A DNA stretch of 64,000 nt from an uncultured Roseicyclus sp. (GTDB lineage: Bacteria; Pseudomonadota; Alphaproteobacteria; Rhodobacterales; Rhodobacteraceae), in the NCBI GenBank assembly GCA_947491935.1, contig CANLLF010000001.1:930001-994000 (forward strand), read 5' to 3'. The translations under genes and the position numbers were made by a program. Shown here in pieces: positions 45,542 to 57,733 of this stretch (the first letter of the stretch is position 1; each line of letters begins with the position of its first letter). Below the pieces are notes generated by a model. It saw nothing but the letters and a program-made list of their open reading frames with translations. It ran no database searches and was not told the origin of the DNA.

Positions 45542-45563
45542 ATGGCGGCCCCAAGGCCGCCAT
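45542..45563 (-). terminator. mdh intrinsic terminator
   Basis: ATGGCGGCC/GGCCGCCAT nine-base perfect stem with a 4-base loop, 24 bases after the mdh stop. On the minus strand it is followed by TTTGCGTTT. It separates mdh from the suc operon. Confidence 0.75.
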
Positions 45564-45587
45564 CCAACAGACGTATACGACGTCAGC

Positions 45588-46553
<966 letters not shown>

Positions 46554-46670
46554 TCAAGGTCCTCGGTCCGGTGTTTCGGTCGGGCGGAGGGGTAGCCTCA
46601 GGCACCGGTCGGTGCAAGCCTTGGGATGCGCGGCGGATAGCCTCAACCAGCGGTTGAGACCCCTCCCGGA

Positions 46671-46979
46671 TCAGAGATCTTCGCCGGTCGCAACGGGGAT
46701 CATCGCTTCAAAATGCTGCCCCGCCGCCATCAGGCACATGGTGCCATCGGCCGAGGTGACGGTGATTGTCCAGCTGCCGGTTTCTTCCGACACGAACACC
46801 TCCATGATGCGATTATTCGGGGCAAGGCCCATGCCGCGCACCTGTTCACCGTAACGGCCGCTCAGCTGGGCGAGAACCATATCACGTTCCGCACAAAGCA
46901 TTCTTTGGGCACTTGCGCCTTGCGGCAACACCGATGCGGCGACCAAAGCGGGCAATACCACTTTCAGAAGACTCTTCAT
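46671..46979 (-). CDS. small exported protein
   Basis: 102 residues; signal peptide ending GASAQ. Mature part has two cysteines (MLCAERD and TMCLMAA), likely disulfide, and beta-rich text. Divergent from mcl2. No family recognised. Confidence 0.7.
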   Translation of the reverse strand: MKSLLKVVLPALVAASVLPQGASAQRMLCAERDMVLAQLSGRYGEQVRGMGLAPNNRIMEVFVSEETGSWTITVTSADGTMCLMAAGQHFEAMIPVATGEDL

Positions 46980-47244
46980 AACCGTGTCCCTTTCAGTCAG
47001 GGGCGCGCGGGCATGAAGAATGCCGATGGGTCTATCCAGCGCCCGGGGTCAATGGGACCTCCTCCTCGGAACGGTGTGCCCCTTCGGACATCTGCAGACA
47101 CTTTGCATCAGGGCCGGTTAATTTGAGGTGAATTTTCCCGCTATTGGCCGCGCAATCATATTTCGCGACATTCTGCGCTGCAGCAACAGACTTGCGCTTG
47201 CGGTCCACTTGTGGTCCCAACACGGACAACGGACCTGTAATTAG

Positions 47245-48123
47245 ATGGCCTGCCCGATGATGCACGATACCCGCCCCTACCGATCGGTTCTCTACATCCC
47301 CGCCTCCCGCGCCCGCGCCATGGAGAAGGCCAAGGGGCTTCCGGTGGACGCGATCATCTTCGACCTTGAAGACGCGGTGATCGTCGATGAAAAGGCCCCG
47401 GCCCGTGACCTGCTGCGCGATAGGTTGGCCGAGGGCGGCTTCGGCCCCCGCGTGCAGATCGTGCGCATCAACGGGTTCGATACCGAGTGGGGGCGCGATG
47501 ATCTCGACACCATCGCCGCGGCCTCACCCCAAGCAATCTTGCTGCCGAAAGTGAACGGACCCGCAGATATCGAAGCGCTGGCCGCATTGCTCGACCAACG
47601 CCCCGAAACCGCCGACACCCGAATTTGGGCGATGATGGAGACGCCGCTCGGCGTCCTGAACGCCGCCCGGATCGCCGCCGTCCCGCGCGTGGCGGGCTTC
47701 GTGTTGGGCACCAACGATCTGGCCAAGGATCTGAACGCGCGCAGCCGCGAGGCGATGGTGACGTCGCTCCAACTCTGCCTTCTCGCCGCCCGCGCCCATG
47801 GGCTGATCTGCATCGACGGTGTCTACAACGCCTTCAAGGATGAGGACGGGCTGGCCGCCGAATGCCGCCAGGGCCGGGATTTCGGGTTTGACGGCAAAAC
47901 CCTGATCCATCCCGCCCAGATCGCCACCGCGAACGCGATTTTCGCACCGTCCGACGCCGAACTGGACCTTGCCCGCCGTCAGATCGACGCCTTTGACAGC
48001 GCGACGGCGCGCGGCGAAGGTGTGGCCGTGGTGGACGGCAAGATCGTCGAAAATCTTCACGTCGAAACGGCCCGCGCGACGCTGGCCAAGGCAGATGCAA
48101 TCGCCGCATTGGAGGCAGCATGA
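47245..48123 (+). CDS. mcl2: (3S)-malyl-CoA thioesterase, HpcH/HpaI (CitE-like) lyase superfamily
   Basis: 292 residues. RSVLYIPASRARAMEKAKGL, IIFDLEDAVIVDEKAPAR and MMETPLGVLNA are the CitE-like lyase motifs holding the metal and CoA sites. The position between mdh and mch matches, as I recall, the Rhodobacter sphaeroides arrangement where mcl2 is found. There it hydrolyses malyl-CoA to malate in the ethylmalonyl-CoA pathway. A malyl-CoA lyase (mcl1) remains possible. In-frame ATGs at 47257 and 47260 are alternative starts. Confidence 0.75.
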   Translation: MACPMMHDTRPYRSVLYIPASRARAMEKAKGLPVDAIIFDLEDAVIVDEKAPARDLLRDRLAEGGFGPRVQIVRINGFDTEWGRDDLDTIAAASPQAILLPKVNGPADIEALAALLDQRPETADTRIWAMMETPLGVLNAARIAAVPRVAGFVLGTNDLAKDLNARSREAMVTSLQLCLLAARAHGLICIDGVYNAFKDEDGLAAECRQGRDFGFDGKTLIHPAQIATANAIFAPSDAELDLARRQIDAFDSATARGEGVAVVDGKIVENLHVETARATLAKADAIAALEAA

Positions 48124-48674
48124 TATCCTGGATTCTTCTTGTCGCGGGTCTTGCGCTCTGGACGGGCGCACATCTTTGGAAACGCATCGCGCCAGCCTCA
48201 CGCGCGCGGTTCGGCGATGCGGGCAAGGGCATGGTGGCTGTCCTGATCGTCGCCTCCATCATCTTGATGGTGATCGGATATCGCGGCGCGTATGGCCCTG
48301 TCTGGTGGGGGCGGTCGCCCGCCCTTGTGGGCATCAACAACCTGCTGATGGTCTTCGCCTTCTACCTCTACGCCGCATCCGGCGCGAAGACGTGGATCAC
48401 CAGCAAGGTCAAGAACCCGCAACTGACGGGCTTCAAGATCTGGGCCTTCGCCCATCTTCTGGTGAACGGCGATCTGGCGTCTTTCGTGTTGTTTGGCGGC
48501 CTTCTGGCCTGGGCCGTGGCCGAGGTGATCGTCCTCAAACGCGCCGGCGTCCCGTGGGAGCCGCCCCACCCCGTGCCGGTGAAAAAGGAAGTCACGGCCA
48601 TCATGGCGACCGTCGTGGTGACAGCCGTTGTCATGGCGATCCATTACTGGCTCGGTGTCACACCCTGGGGATAA
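48120..48674 (+). CDS. NnrU-family membrane protein
   Basis: 184 residues, five or six hydrophobic segments. LWTGAHLWKRIAPASR near the start and 'WAFAHLLVNGDLASFVLFGG' match NnrU, first named in denitrifiers for a role with nitric oxide, but widespread without denitrification. Coupled to mcl2 by ATGA. Confidence 0.85.
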   Translation: MISWILLVAGLALWTGAHLWKRIAPASRARFGDAGKGMVAVLIVASIILMVIGYRGAYGPVWWGRSPALVGINNLLMVFAFYLYAASGAKTWITSKVKNPQLTGFKIWAFAHLLVNGDLASFVLFGGLLAWAVAEVIVLKRAGVPWEPPHPVPVKKEVTAIMATVVVTAVVMAIHYWLGVTPWG

Positions 48675-48678
48675 TCAC

Positions 48679-48882
48679 ATGCAGATTTACCGCCTGCTGA
48701 CGGAGGATGACACCTCCGCCTTCTGCCACAAGGTCTCCGAGGCCCTGTCCAAAGGCTGGACACTCCATGGCGATCCCACCATGTCCTTCGATGCCGCGCG
48801 CGGCGTCATGCGCTGTGGGCAAGCCGTGGTGAAAGACATCGACAGCCCCTATTCCCCAGACATGAAACTGGGCCAGCAATGA
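48679..48882 (+). CDS. DUF1737 protein
   Basis: 67 residues from ATG 48679. MQIYRLLTEDDTSAFCHKVS and KGWTLHGDPTMSFD match DUF1737, a small soluble domain. Its stop overlaps the mch start by four bases. Function unknown. Confidence 0.85.
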   Translation: MQIYRLLTEDDTSAFCHKVSEALSKGWTLHGDPTMSFDAARGVMRCGQAVVKDIDSPYSPDMKLGQQ

Positions 48883-49910
48883 CCAAAACCAATCCGGGCT
48901 ATTTCTTCGAGGATTACCGCGTTGGCCAGGTCCTCAACCATGCCACGCCGCGCACGCTGCATGATGGCGATGTGGCGATGTATCAGGCCCTCTACGGCCC
49001 CCGGTTCGCGCTGCAATCGTCGTGGGATTTTGCATCGCCGGGCTCTTCGCTCCGCAACCCGATCATGGATGACCTGATCACCTTCCACGCCGTGTTCGGA
49101 AAAACAGTCCCCGATATCTCGCTCAATGCCGTGGCCAATTTGGGATATGCCGAGGGCCGGTTCCTGGCCCGAGTGGAATCCGGCGACACGATCCGATCCG
49201 TATCAGAGGTGATCGGCCTGAAGGAAAACTCAAACGGCAAGACCGGCATCGTCTGGGTCCGCACGCGCGGGTTCAAGAATTTCGATGTGCCGGTGCTGGA
49301 CTATGTCCGTTGGGTGATGGTCCGCAAACGGGATGTCGCCGCCCGGGCGCCGGAGCCCGTTGTGCCGGATCTCGCCAAAATCGTGGCCGCTGAAGATCTC
49401 CACATCCCCGAGAGCCTGGATTGGTCCAGCTATGACTTCGCCGCCGCGGGGGAACCGCATCGTTGGGGCGATTACGACGTGGGCGAAATCATCGACCATG
49501 TCGATGGTGTCACCCTGACCGATCCCGAACACATGATGGCCACGCGGCTTTGGCAGAACACTGCCAAGGTGCATTTCGACGTGACGGCGCGCCCCAATGG
49601 CAAGCGCTTGATCTATGGCGGGCACATCATTTCCATGGCCCGCGCCCTGTCGTTCAACGGTCTGGCCAATGCGCAGCTCATTGCCGCGATCAATGCAGGC
49701 GCCCATGCCAACCCGGCCATGGCCGGTGACACGATCCGTGCGTGGTCTGAAGTGCTGGACAAGGCCGAGACCTCAAACTCGCATGTCGGCGCCCTGCGGT
49801 TGCGCCTTGTAGCGACCAAGGGCGCGGCGGGTGATCTGCGGGGCGAGGACGGCAAATACCTGCCAGACGTTCTGCTCGATCTCGACTATTGGGTGTTGAT
49901 TCCGGTCTGA
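48879..49910 (+). CDS. mch: mesaconyl-CoA hydratase (beta-methylmalyl-CoA dehydratase)
   Basis: 343 residues. MaoC/hot-dog fold in duplicate: PGYFFEDYRVGQVLNHAT opens the first half and 'RWGDYDVGEIIDHVDGVTL' the second. Mch hydrates mesaconyl-CoA to beta-methylmalyl-CoA in the ethylmalonyl-CoA pathway, which replaces the glyoxylate shunt for C2 assimilation. Coupled to DUF1737. Confidence 0.9.
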   Translation: MTKTNPGYFFEDYRVGQVLNHATPRTLHDGDVAMYQALYGPRFALQSSWDFASPGSSLRNPIMDDLITFHAVFGKTVPDISLNAVANLGYAEGRFLARVESGDTIRSVSEVIGLKENSNGKTGIVWVRTRGFKNFDVPVLDYVRWVMVRKRDVAARAPEPVVPDLAKIVAAEDLHIPESLDWSSYDFAAAGEPHRWGDYDVGEIIDHVDGVTLTDPEHMMATRLWQNTAKVHFDVTARPNGKRLIYGGHIISMARALSFNGLANAQLIAAINAGAHANPAMAGDTIRAWSEVLDKAETSNSHVGALRLRLVATKGAAGDLRGEDGKYLPDVLLDLDYWVLIPV

Positions 49911-49939
49911 ATAGAACCACCTCGGTACAACATAAGAAC

Positions 49940-49970
49940 TGTGATCACACCTTCAAATCTTGTGATCACA
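49940..49970 (+). promoter_or_regulatory. paired TGTGATCACA operator upstream of sdhC
   Basis: Palindromes at 49940-49949 and 49961-49970, centres 21 bp apart, 147 bases before the sdhC start. Identical core and spacing to the pair before sucC. Confidence 0.75.
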
Positions 49971-50116
49971 ACAGGCCGTTCTGCGGCGTTAAGCCCCACG
50001 CGCGTTTCATAAAATGCAGCCAGAGCCCGTGACTACGGCGCATTTCTTGCTATTGATAAAGAAACGACCGGCAGCCAGCCAATTCCTGACGGCAACTTTG
50101 TAGGGGGACTCCAGCC

Positions 50117-50500
50117 ATGGCCGACGTCAACCGCGGCAATCGTCCGCTTTCACCTCATCTGACGATCTACAAACCGCAGCTGAACTCCATCACCTCAATT
50201 CTCGTGCGGATCACTGGCAACGCCATGCTGGTCTCTGCGATCCTTGTCGTGTGGTGGCTGATGGCTGCCGCGTCCGGCGCCGAGTACTTCGCCACGATCG
50301 ACGGGCTGATTACCTCATTCCTTGGTGATCTTGTGATGACGCTCAGCGTTCTGGGCCTCTGGTATCACGCCCTGGGTGGTCTCCGGCATCTTGTCTGGGA
50401 CACCGGGCGCGGTCTTGACGTCGAGACGGCGGACCGGATGGGCTGGGGCATGATCATCGGCTCCGTCGCGCTCACCTTCCTCACCATCATCGCGATTTAG
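50117..50500 (+). CDS. sdhC: succinate dehydrogenase cytochrome b556 subunit
   Basis: 127 residues, three membrane segments. RPLSPHLTIYKPQLNSITSI is the SdhC signature, and the haem ligand lies in WYHALGGLRHLVWDTG. Anchors SdhAB and binds haem b and quinone. ATG 50117 after GGGGGACT. Confidence 0.96.
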   Translation: MADVNRGNRPLSPHLTIYKPQLNSITSILVRITGNAMLVSAILVVWWLMAAASGAEYFATIDGLITSFLGDLVMTLSVLGLWYHALGGLRHLVWDTGRGLDVETADRMGWGMIIGSVALTFLTIIAI

Positions 50501-50513
50501 GGGGGCGACGCAT

Positions 50514-50885
50514 ATGGCATTCATCACCGACCGCAAACGTGTCACCGGCCTTGGCGCTGCCAGAAACGGCACCGCGCAGCACTGGACCATGACTGTCACC
50601 TCCGTGGCGCTCCTGATCCTCACCCCTTTCTTCCTCGCCGTGATCGGCCCGCTTCTGGGGTCGGAGCACGCCGAGGTGATTGCCCGGCTCGGCCGCCCGA
50701 TCCCCGCGCTGATCGTTGCGGCCTATCTGGTCGTGGGCATGCACCATTTCCGCTTCGGCGTGCAGGTCCTGATCGAGGATTACATCAAGGGCTTCGCCCG
50801 CAAGATCGCGATCATCCTGACCACCATTCTCAGCTATGGGATCGCCGCGGGCGGTCTGGTTGCGCTGATGCAAATCGCTCTTTGA
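50514..50885 (+). CDS. sdhD: succinate dehydrogenase membrane anchor subunit
   Basis: 123 residues, three membrane segments; '[18 protein letters not shown]' carries the second haem ligand His and the quinone-site region. 13 bases after sdhC. Confidence 0.93.
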   Translation: MAFITDRKRVTGLGAARNGTAQHWTMTVTSVALLILTPFFLAVIGPLLGSEHAEVIARLGRPIPALIVAAYLVVGMHHFRFGVQVLIEDYIKGFARKIAIILTTILSYGIAAGGLVALMQIAL

Positions 50886-50895
50886 GGTTTCCACG

Positions 50896-52715
<1,820 letters not shown>

Positions 52716-52716
<1 letters not shown>

Positions 52717-52928
52717 TGCGAATGGTAATTCTGGCGGCGCTTGGCGCCACGATGGTTCTGGCGGGCTGTGACAGCTTCAGATCACACGACACGGTGCGCG
52801 TCATCCATCCCGATGACGCCTATGCAGCGGAGGGCAGCTACGCCACTGCGTTGCCACCCCATCGCGGTGGCTGCACCGAAGGGTTCAGCGCCATCCAAGC
52901 CGGCACCCGGATCTGCGTCGGCTACTAG
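52716..52928 (+). CDS. small lipoprotein
   Basis: 70 residues; lipobox MVLAGC at about residue 18. Mature part contains a second and third Cys (GGCTEGF, ICVGY). ATG overlaps the sdhA stop by one base. Unknown function; membrane-anchored in the periplasm. Confidence 0.75.
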
Positions 52929-52929
52929 G

Positions 52930-53310
52930 ATGCGGGATGCGCCCCATCCCCTCCGGCCCGCATGTGGCCGGATGCCGTGGAGGCGGGCGCTTCTCCTCCT
53001 CTGCCCCCTGGCGCTGTCTGCCTGTGTCGGCGTTCAGGATCTGGCCGATCAGGTCGCCCGCCAGCAGGCGCGCACCTATGTGAATGCCGAGGTGGAGCGT
53101 CGGTTCCCCGGGGTCGACGCCACGCCGATTACCAATTGCGTGATCGATAACGCCTCCGCGCAGGAGATCGTGACCATCGCAGGCGGGATTGCCCTTGGCA
53201 ATTCCGAGGCCGCGTCGTCCACCGTCACGATGGTGCTGCAACGTCCGTCGACGTTGCAATGCACGGCTGGCAACTACTTTGACGGCTTCTTCAGAGGGCT
53301 CGACACGTGA
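52930..53310 (+). CDS. lipoprotein between sdhA and sdhB
   Basis: 126 residues from ATG 52930, or 112 from ATG 52972, which would bring the signal RRALLLLCPLALSAC nearer the start. The lipobox is LSAC. Later Cys residues in ITNCVIDNA and TLQCTAGN may pair. Coupled to the next lipoprotein. Confidence 0.7.
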   Translation: MRDAPHPLRPACGRMPWRRALLLLCPLALSACVGVQDLADQVARQQARTYVNAEVERRFPGVDATPITNCVIDNASAQEIVTIAGGIALGNSEAASSTVTMVLQRPSTLQCTAGNYFDGFFRGLDT

Positions 53311-53633
53311 TGCTGAAATCTGCCCTTCCGGTCATCGCGCTGACCATGGCCGTCACGGCCTGTGGCCCCGGCGGCCCGCCCACTCGCGCCACGGCCGAGC
53401 GCCTCTGTGCGCCCGAGGCGCGGCAGGCCGATGGGATTTCCGGCCGCGTCGGAGTTGGCGGCGGCTCTGACGGGCCCTTCGCCGGGGGCAATGTCACGAT
53501 CACGTCAGACATTCTTAACCCGCGCGATGAACAGGAAGCCTTCGAGGCCTGCATCGAGCGCCGGTTGAGCGGCCAGCCCGAACCGCGCAACAGCGGGCTG
53601 ACCGTCGGCATTTCGCTTGGCGGCTCCACATGA
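53307..53633 (+). CDS. lipoprotein between sdhA and sdhB
   Basis: 108 residues beginning at GTG 53307 or ATG 53310; lipobox AVTAC. A Gly/Ser-rich mature part with Cys in AERLCAPEA and FEACIERR. Overlaps the preceding gene by four bases. Unknown function. Confidence 0.7.
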   Translation: MMLKSALPVIALTMAVTACGPGGPPTRATAERLCAPEARQADGISGRVGVGGGSDGPFAGGNVTITSDILNPRDEQEAFEACIERRLSGQPEPRNSGLTVGISLGGST

Positions 53634-53687
53634 CACATGCTTTTCCGGCCCCGCGCCGCACCCGAATGACCTCAGGAGAACGACACG

Positions 53688-54482
53688 ATGGTTGAGCTCA
53701 CCCTGCCGAAGAATTCCCGCATCCGCGTGGGCAAAACCTGGCCCAAGCCCGATGGCGCCACCAATCTGCGCAAGTTCCAGATCTATCGCTGGAACCCCGA
53801 TGATGGCGAAAACCCCCGTGTCGATACCTACTGGGTCGATATGGATACCTGCGGGCCGATGGTTCTCGACGCGCTGATCAAGATCAAGAACGAGATTGAT
53901 CCCACGCTTACCTTCCGCCGCTCCTGCCGCGAAGGCATCTGCGGCTCCTGCGCGATGAATATCGGCGGTGTGAAATCTAAGGGCATCAACACGCTCGCCT
54001 GCATCTACGGCATGGATGAGATCGAGGGTGATATTGCCATCTATCCCCTTCCGCACATGCCCGTGGTCAAGGACCTGATCCCCGATCTCACGCATTTCTA
54101 CGCCCAGCACGCCTCCATCATGCCGTGGCTCGAAACCGCCACCCGCGCGCCCGAAAAGGAATGGAAGCAATCCATCGAGGATCGCGAGAAGCTCGATGGT
54201 CTCTATGAATGCGTCATGTGCGCCTGCTGCTCCACCTCGTGCCCGTCCTACTGGTGGAACGGCGACCGCTACCTCGGACCCGCCGCGCTTCTGCACGCGT
54301 ACCGCTGGATCATCGACAGCCGCGATGAGGCCACGGGCGAGCGCCTGGATGACCTTGAAGACCCGTTCAAGCTCTACCGTTGCCACACGATCATGAACTG
54401 CACAAAAACCTGCCCCAAAGGCCTCAACCCGGCCGCGGCCATCGCGCAGATCAAGAAGATGATGGTGGAGCGGCAGCTATAG
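53688..54482 (+). CDS. sdhB: succinate dehydrogenase iron-sulfur subunit
   Basis: 264 residues. [2Fe-2S] ligands [15 protein letters not shown], then C-terminal clusters [18 protein letters not shown] and [12 protein letters not shown] for [4Fe-4S] and [3Fe-4S]. Transfers electrons from SdhA to the quinone. Preceded by AGGAGA. Confidence 0.98.
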   Translation: MVELTLPKNSRIRVGKTWPKPDGATNLRKFQIYRWNPDDGENPRVDTYWVDMDTCGPMVLDALIKIKNEIDPTLTFRRSCREGICGSCAMNIGGVKSKGINTLACIYGMDEIEGDIAIYPLPHMPVVKDLIPDLTHFYAQHASIMPWLETATRAPEKEWKQSIEDREKLDGLYECVMCACCSTSCPSYWWNGDRYLGPAALLHAYRWIIDSRDEATGERLDDLEDPFKLYRCHTIMNCTKTCPKGLNPAAAIAQIKKMMVERQL

Positions 54483-55094
54483 GTGAGCACTTGGCTTGAC
54501 GCCGCCGTGATCGTTTCTGTCTCGGCGGCGCTTGCCTTCGGTCTTTACGATGTCTTTTGGAGAAATCGATCCCTAACGCGCCTGTTGCCGGTCGTGATAG
54601 GCACTGCATTGGGTTGCATCTTTCTGTTCGATCACTGGCTAGCCGGACTGATCATTGGCGCAATGACAGGGCCGTTTATTCTGCCAGTTTACTATTTCAA
54701 GAGACTGGGCCTGCTGCCTTCGGGCGTCGTTGCACCCGCTTTAGGGCTCGGCTTTTTGGCTGCAATTGTTGTTTACATCGCATTACGCGCGCTTGCAGGG
54801 GAAGCGCTAGGCATCACCGTGTCCATCATGGTCTTTTCTGGACTAAGCATCTCGTTGGCCGACCGATGGAATCACCAAGCGATCTCCAACGAAGCGGATC
54901 GGATGGGATTGGACGTCATCTACATTCGAAGTTTAAATGGCATCTCGCAAATTGGCGGCGGTCCTCCTCACGCCTGCGCCGTGGTCGATGATCAGGCTTT
55001 CGGATGGAGCTATTCGGATTACGGCCGGTATCCTGCACCCCACACATGGCGTTGTGCAAATCCACGCCATCGCCTGGACTACGCAAACTGGTGA
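54483..55094 (+). CDS. hypothetical membrane protein
   Basis: 203 residues starting at GTG 54483, immediately after the sdhB stop. Five hydrophobic segments, then a C-terminal soluble tail with Cys in PHACAVVDD and WRCANPRH. Lower GC than sdhB. No family recognised. Confidence 0.6.
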   Translation: MSTWLDAAVIVSVSAALAFGLYDVFWRNRSLTRLLPVVIGTALGCIFLFDHWLAGLIIGAMTGPFILPVYYFKRLGLLPSGVVAPALGLGFLAAIVVYIALRALAGEALGITVSIMVFSGLSISLADRWNHQAISNEADRMGLDVIYIRSLNGISQIGGGPPHACAVVDDQAFGWSYSDYGRYPAPHTWRCANPRHRLDYANW

Positions 55095-55113
55095 ACCCGA
55101 CGGCCGTACCCTC

Positions 55114-55176
55114 TTCATCTTGGCCGACAAACTCCGGGGTAAGCGCACGCCAGGGCGCATAGGGGCAGAGCCCCTT
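55114..55176 (+). repeat. intergenic GC-rich repeat, type A copy 2
   Basis: TTCATCTTGGCCGACAAACT then CGGGG, spacer and GGGGCAGAGCCCC. Same order as copies at 30937 (minus) and 59370. Between convergent genes. Confidence 0.7.
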
Positions 55177-55195
55177 CCCACAAGTCAGGCGTCCC

Positions 55196-55897
55196 TCACC
55201 CCAACACCACCAATTCCTCAAATCGCGTCATGTCCGCGAACCAGCAGAATGCCGGAGGTGTCAGGGGTATCACCGGCGCGGCCTCGGCCAGCTCGTGGAA
55301 AATCTCCTGCACGGCGCGTTCCCAGACCGGCAGCGCATCGTCTGGCAGCCAGTCGATGACATAGGCGAAGGTCATGTGGAACCGGTAGGCATCATGCTCC
55401 GCGTGGCGATAGCCGAAGGCCTCCGCCAGCGCCTCGCGCCATGCTGTCATGTTGGCCGCGTCACCCGCGGTCGCTCCGCGCAGGCTCAGGCCCACGGGCC
55501 GCAGACCGGCGAGCCGCACGGCAAAGGGCGGCGGTGCGCCGAACTCCGCCAACCGCGCCACCATCGCTTCGGTCACATCTGCCACCGGGCCATCGCGATC
55601 CATATCCGCAGGCCAGGCATCCGGCCCCCGCCGCGTTTCGATCACCCCCTCGAACAACGTCATGTGCAGGCTCTCCACCGGCGTGAAGAGCAGACCTTCC
55701 GTCCCGGGGAGCGCCATCATCCGCTCCCGCGCCCGAAGCACGGCCTCATGGGCCGGGTCGCCGGTATCCAGATGGCACACCACCGTATTGCCCGCCTCCG
55801 GCAGAAACCGCGTCTCATCATATCGCAACCCGAAGCGAGACGGCCGGCCGGCATGGGACCAGGCGGCAAAAGGGGTCAGATCACTTTCGAACGGCAT
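55196..55897 (-). CDS. DUF1868 2H-phosphoesterase-fold protein
   Basis: 233 residues from ATG 55897 after GAGGA. Two HxT-type motifs: SLHMTLFEGV at about residue 80 and FHMTFAYVIDWLP at about 180, the catalytic pair of 2H (2'-5' RNA ligase-like) phosphoesterases. DUF1868 is a member. Substrate unknown. Confidence 0.82.
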   Translation of the reverse strand: MPFESDLTPFAAWSHAGRPSRFGLRYDETRFLPEAGNTVVCHLDTGDPAHEAVLRARERMMALPGTEGLLFTPVESLHMTLFEGVIETRRGPDAWPADMDRDGPVADVTEAMVARLAEFGAPPPFAVRLAGLRPVGLSLRGATAGDAANMTAWREALAEAFGYRHAEHDAYRFHMTFAYVIDWLPDDALPVWERAVQEIFHELAEAAPVIPLTPPAFCWFADMTRFEELVVLG

Positions 55898-56069
55898 GGC
55901 GGGGTCCTCCTCGTCCGGCCTCAGAATAAGGGCCCGTCGCAACCCTCTTGTGACATATCCTCCGCGCCGCGTTGAGCCCCCTCTCTGAGTCCAAACTGTC
56001 CCACCCCGCGACAGTATTGGGCGAAAAACCCGCCGATATGCTATGCTTCTTGGCAGGAGGGACCAAGAG

Positions 56070-57200
56070 ATGTCAGCACCACAAACCATCCTGATCGGCA
56101 CAACCAAAGGCGCATTCCTGTTGCGGGGCGGGTCGAACGGATACGCCGTGTCCGGCCCCCATTGCGATGGCTGGCCGATCAACCATGTCGTGGCCGATGC
56201 CGAGACCGGCGCACTTTATGCCGGTGGCGGCAACGGCTTTTACGGTGCCGGTGTCTTTCGCTCCGGCGATGGCGGCGCAAGCTGGAGCCTGTCGAAACTC
56301 GCCACCGGGGATATGGACGAATGGTGCGCGAACGACCCCGACATGGCCGCGATGTTCAACTGGACACCCATCGATGCGCCCTTCGGCAAGGACATCCAAT
56401 CGGTCTGGTCGCTCCATGCCACCACCGGCCACATCCATGCCGGCACCAACCCCGCGCAGCTTGTAACCTCGCAAGATGGTGGCGAGACATGGGCACAAAA
56501 TCCCGCGCTGGCCGGGTTCGAGGGACGCGATGCGTGGAACCCCGGTGCGGCGGGCCTGGTCCTGCACACCATCGTCACGGCGCCGGAAGATCCCGCCAAG
56601 CTGTGGCTCGGCATCTCGGCCGCCGGTGTCTTCGCATCGGAGGATGGCGGCCAAAGCTGGGAGCGGCGGAACCGCCTCTCCAATGCCGAGGCCTGCGAGG
56701 GGCATTCCCACCCCGCCGCCCCCGCCGACGGAGAAACCGGCCATTGCGTGCACAACATCGCGCGCGGCCCCGGCGATCTGCTGTATCAGCAGAACCATCA
56801 TGGCGTGTGGCGGTCGCACGATGGTGGGCGGCACTGGGACGACATCACCGAAGGCCTGCCGTCCACCTTCGGGTTCCCCATCGCGATGGACCCGGAGGAT
56901 CCGCAGACGATCTGGACCGTGCCCCTCAACGGCGACAGCCAGGGCCGCTTCCCGCCCGAGGCCAAGGCCGCCGTCTGGCGCTCCACCGATTCGGGCGACA
57001 CCTGGCAGGATCAGCGCAACGGCCTGCCCCAAAGCGCCTATTTCACCGTTCTGCGCCAGGCGATGGCCTCTGCTCCCGGCCACGTAGCGTTCGGCACGAA
57101 TACCGGCTCCGTTTTCCTCACGCGCGACCGGGGCGAAACGTGGGACGAGGTCGCCCGCCACCTGCCTACGATCCTGTCGGTCGAGATGGCCGCGCTCTGA
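56070..57200 (+). CDS. BNR/Asp-box beta-propeller protein
   Basis: 376 residues from ATG 56070. Six Asp-box-like motifs: SGDGGASW, SQDGGETW, SEDGGQSW, SHDGGRHW, STDSGDTW and TRDRGETW. This suggests a six-bladed sialidase-like propeller. There is no signal peptide, and sialidase catalytic residues are not evident, so glycosidase activity is doubtful. Confidence 0.78.
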   Translation: MSAPQTILIGTTKGAFLLRGGSNGYAVSGPHCDGWPINHVVADAETGALYAGGGNGFYGAGVFRSGDGGASWSLSKLATGDMDEWCANDPDMAAMFNWTPIDAPFGKDIQSVWSLHATTGHIHAGTNPAQLVTSQDGGETWAQNPALAGFEGRDAWNPGAAGLVLHTIVTAPEDPAKLWLGISAAGVFASEDGGQSWERRNRLSNAEACEGHSHPAAPADGETGHCVHNIARGPGDLLYQQNHHGVWRSHDGGRHWDDITEGLPSTFGFPIAMDPEDPQTIWTVPLNGDSQGRFPPEAKAAVWRSTDSGDTWQDQRNGLPQSAYFTVLRQAMASAPGHVAFGTNTGSVFLTRDRGETWDEVARHLPTILSVEMAAL

Positions 57201-57298
57201 GAACCGCCCGTCAAGGCAGGTTTATCCCCGCGGAGGATGCGCCCTTTTGTGGTAGACTGGCTCCATTGCTTAATTTCATTGTTGATTGGACCTGACCC

Positions 57299-57685
57299 AT
57301 GCCAAGCGTGGCAGATTATTTTGTTCTTCGGGACGGCCCCATAACGGTCGAAACCGGCGAAAGCTTCGAAACCGACCCCTTTTTCAAACCCGACGGTTTC
57401 GTTGAAGGCACCCGTCGCGCCAAAGCCATTCTGGCGTTCAATATCAACCCGCTTCCCGACCCGCCGTTTTCAGCCTCGGTCGATTTCACCATCAATCAGA
57501 TCGCAGCGCCGTTGCGCGAGATCGTCCATTACAACGGGTACACGGCAGCTGGCCCCGTCGTGTTGTGGGAGACGTTCCCCGCCACCGGTTTCGGAACAAA
57601 CGTCGGTACGCAATTCCTGTTCTCCATTCAACGTGGCCGGGTGACGTTCTCCGATATCGTCCTGTGGTATCAGCTCCGGATCTGA
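57299..57685 (+). CDS. hypothetical beta-rich protein
   Basis: 128 residues, no signal or membrane segment. Alternating hydrophobic residues suggest a beta-sandwich. Neighbours give no hint. No family recognised. Confidence 0.5.
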   Translation: MPSVADYFVLRDGPITVETGESFETDPFFKPDGFVEGTRRAKAILAFNINPLPDPPFSASVDFTINQIAAPLREIVHYNGYTAAGPVVLWETFPATGFGTNVGTQFLFSIQRGRVTFSDIVLWYQLRI

Positions 57686-57733
57686 CGCAACGCCGCTATC
57701 GACGCCTCACGGGACAGCCGCTAGCCTCCCGCC

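Larger units (their letters stand above)
45155..45587. other. intergenic region between mdh and sucC
   Basis: Apart from the mdh terminator (45542-45563) and the paired operator (45265-45295) I see no gene. The suc promoter should lie close to the operators on the minus strand; T-rich stretches there prevent a confident -10/-35 assignment. Confidence 0.6.

Noticed and set aside
56070-57200. secreted sialidase
   Set aside because: Asp boxes are present, but no signal peptide or arginine triad is evident, so I call it only a BNR propeller.
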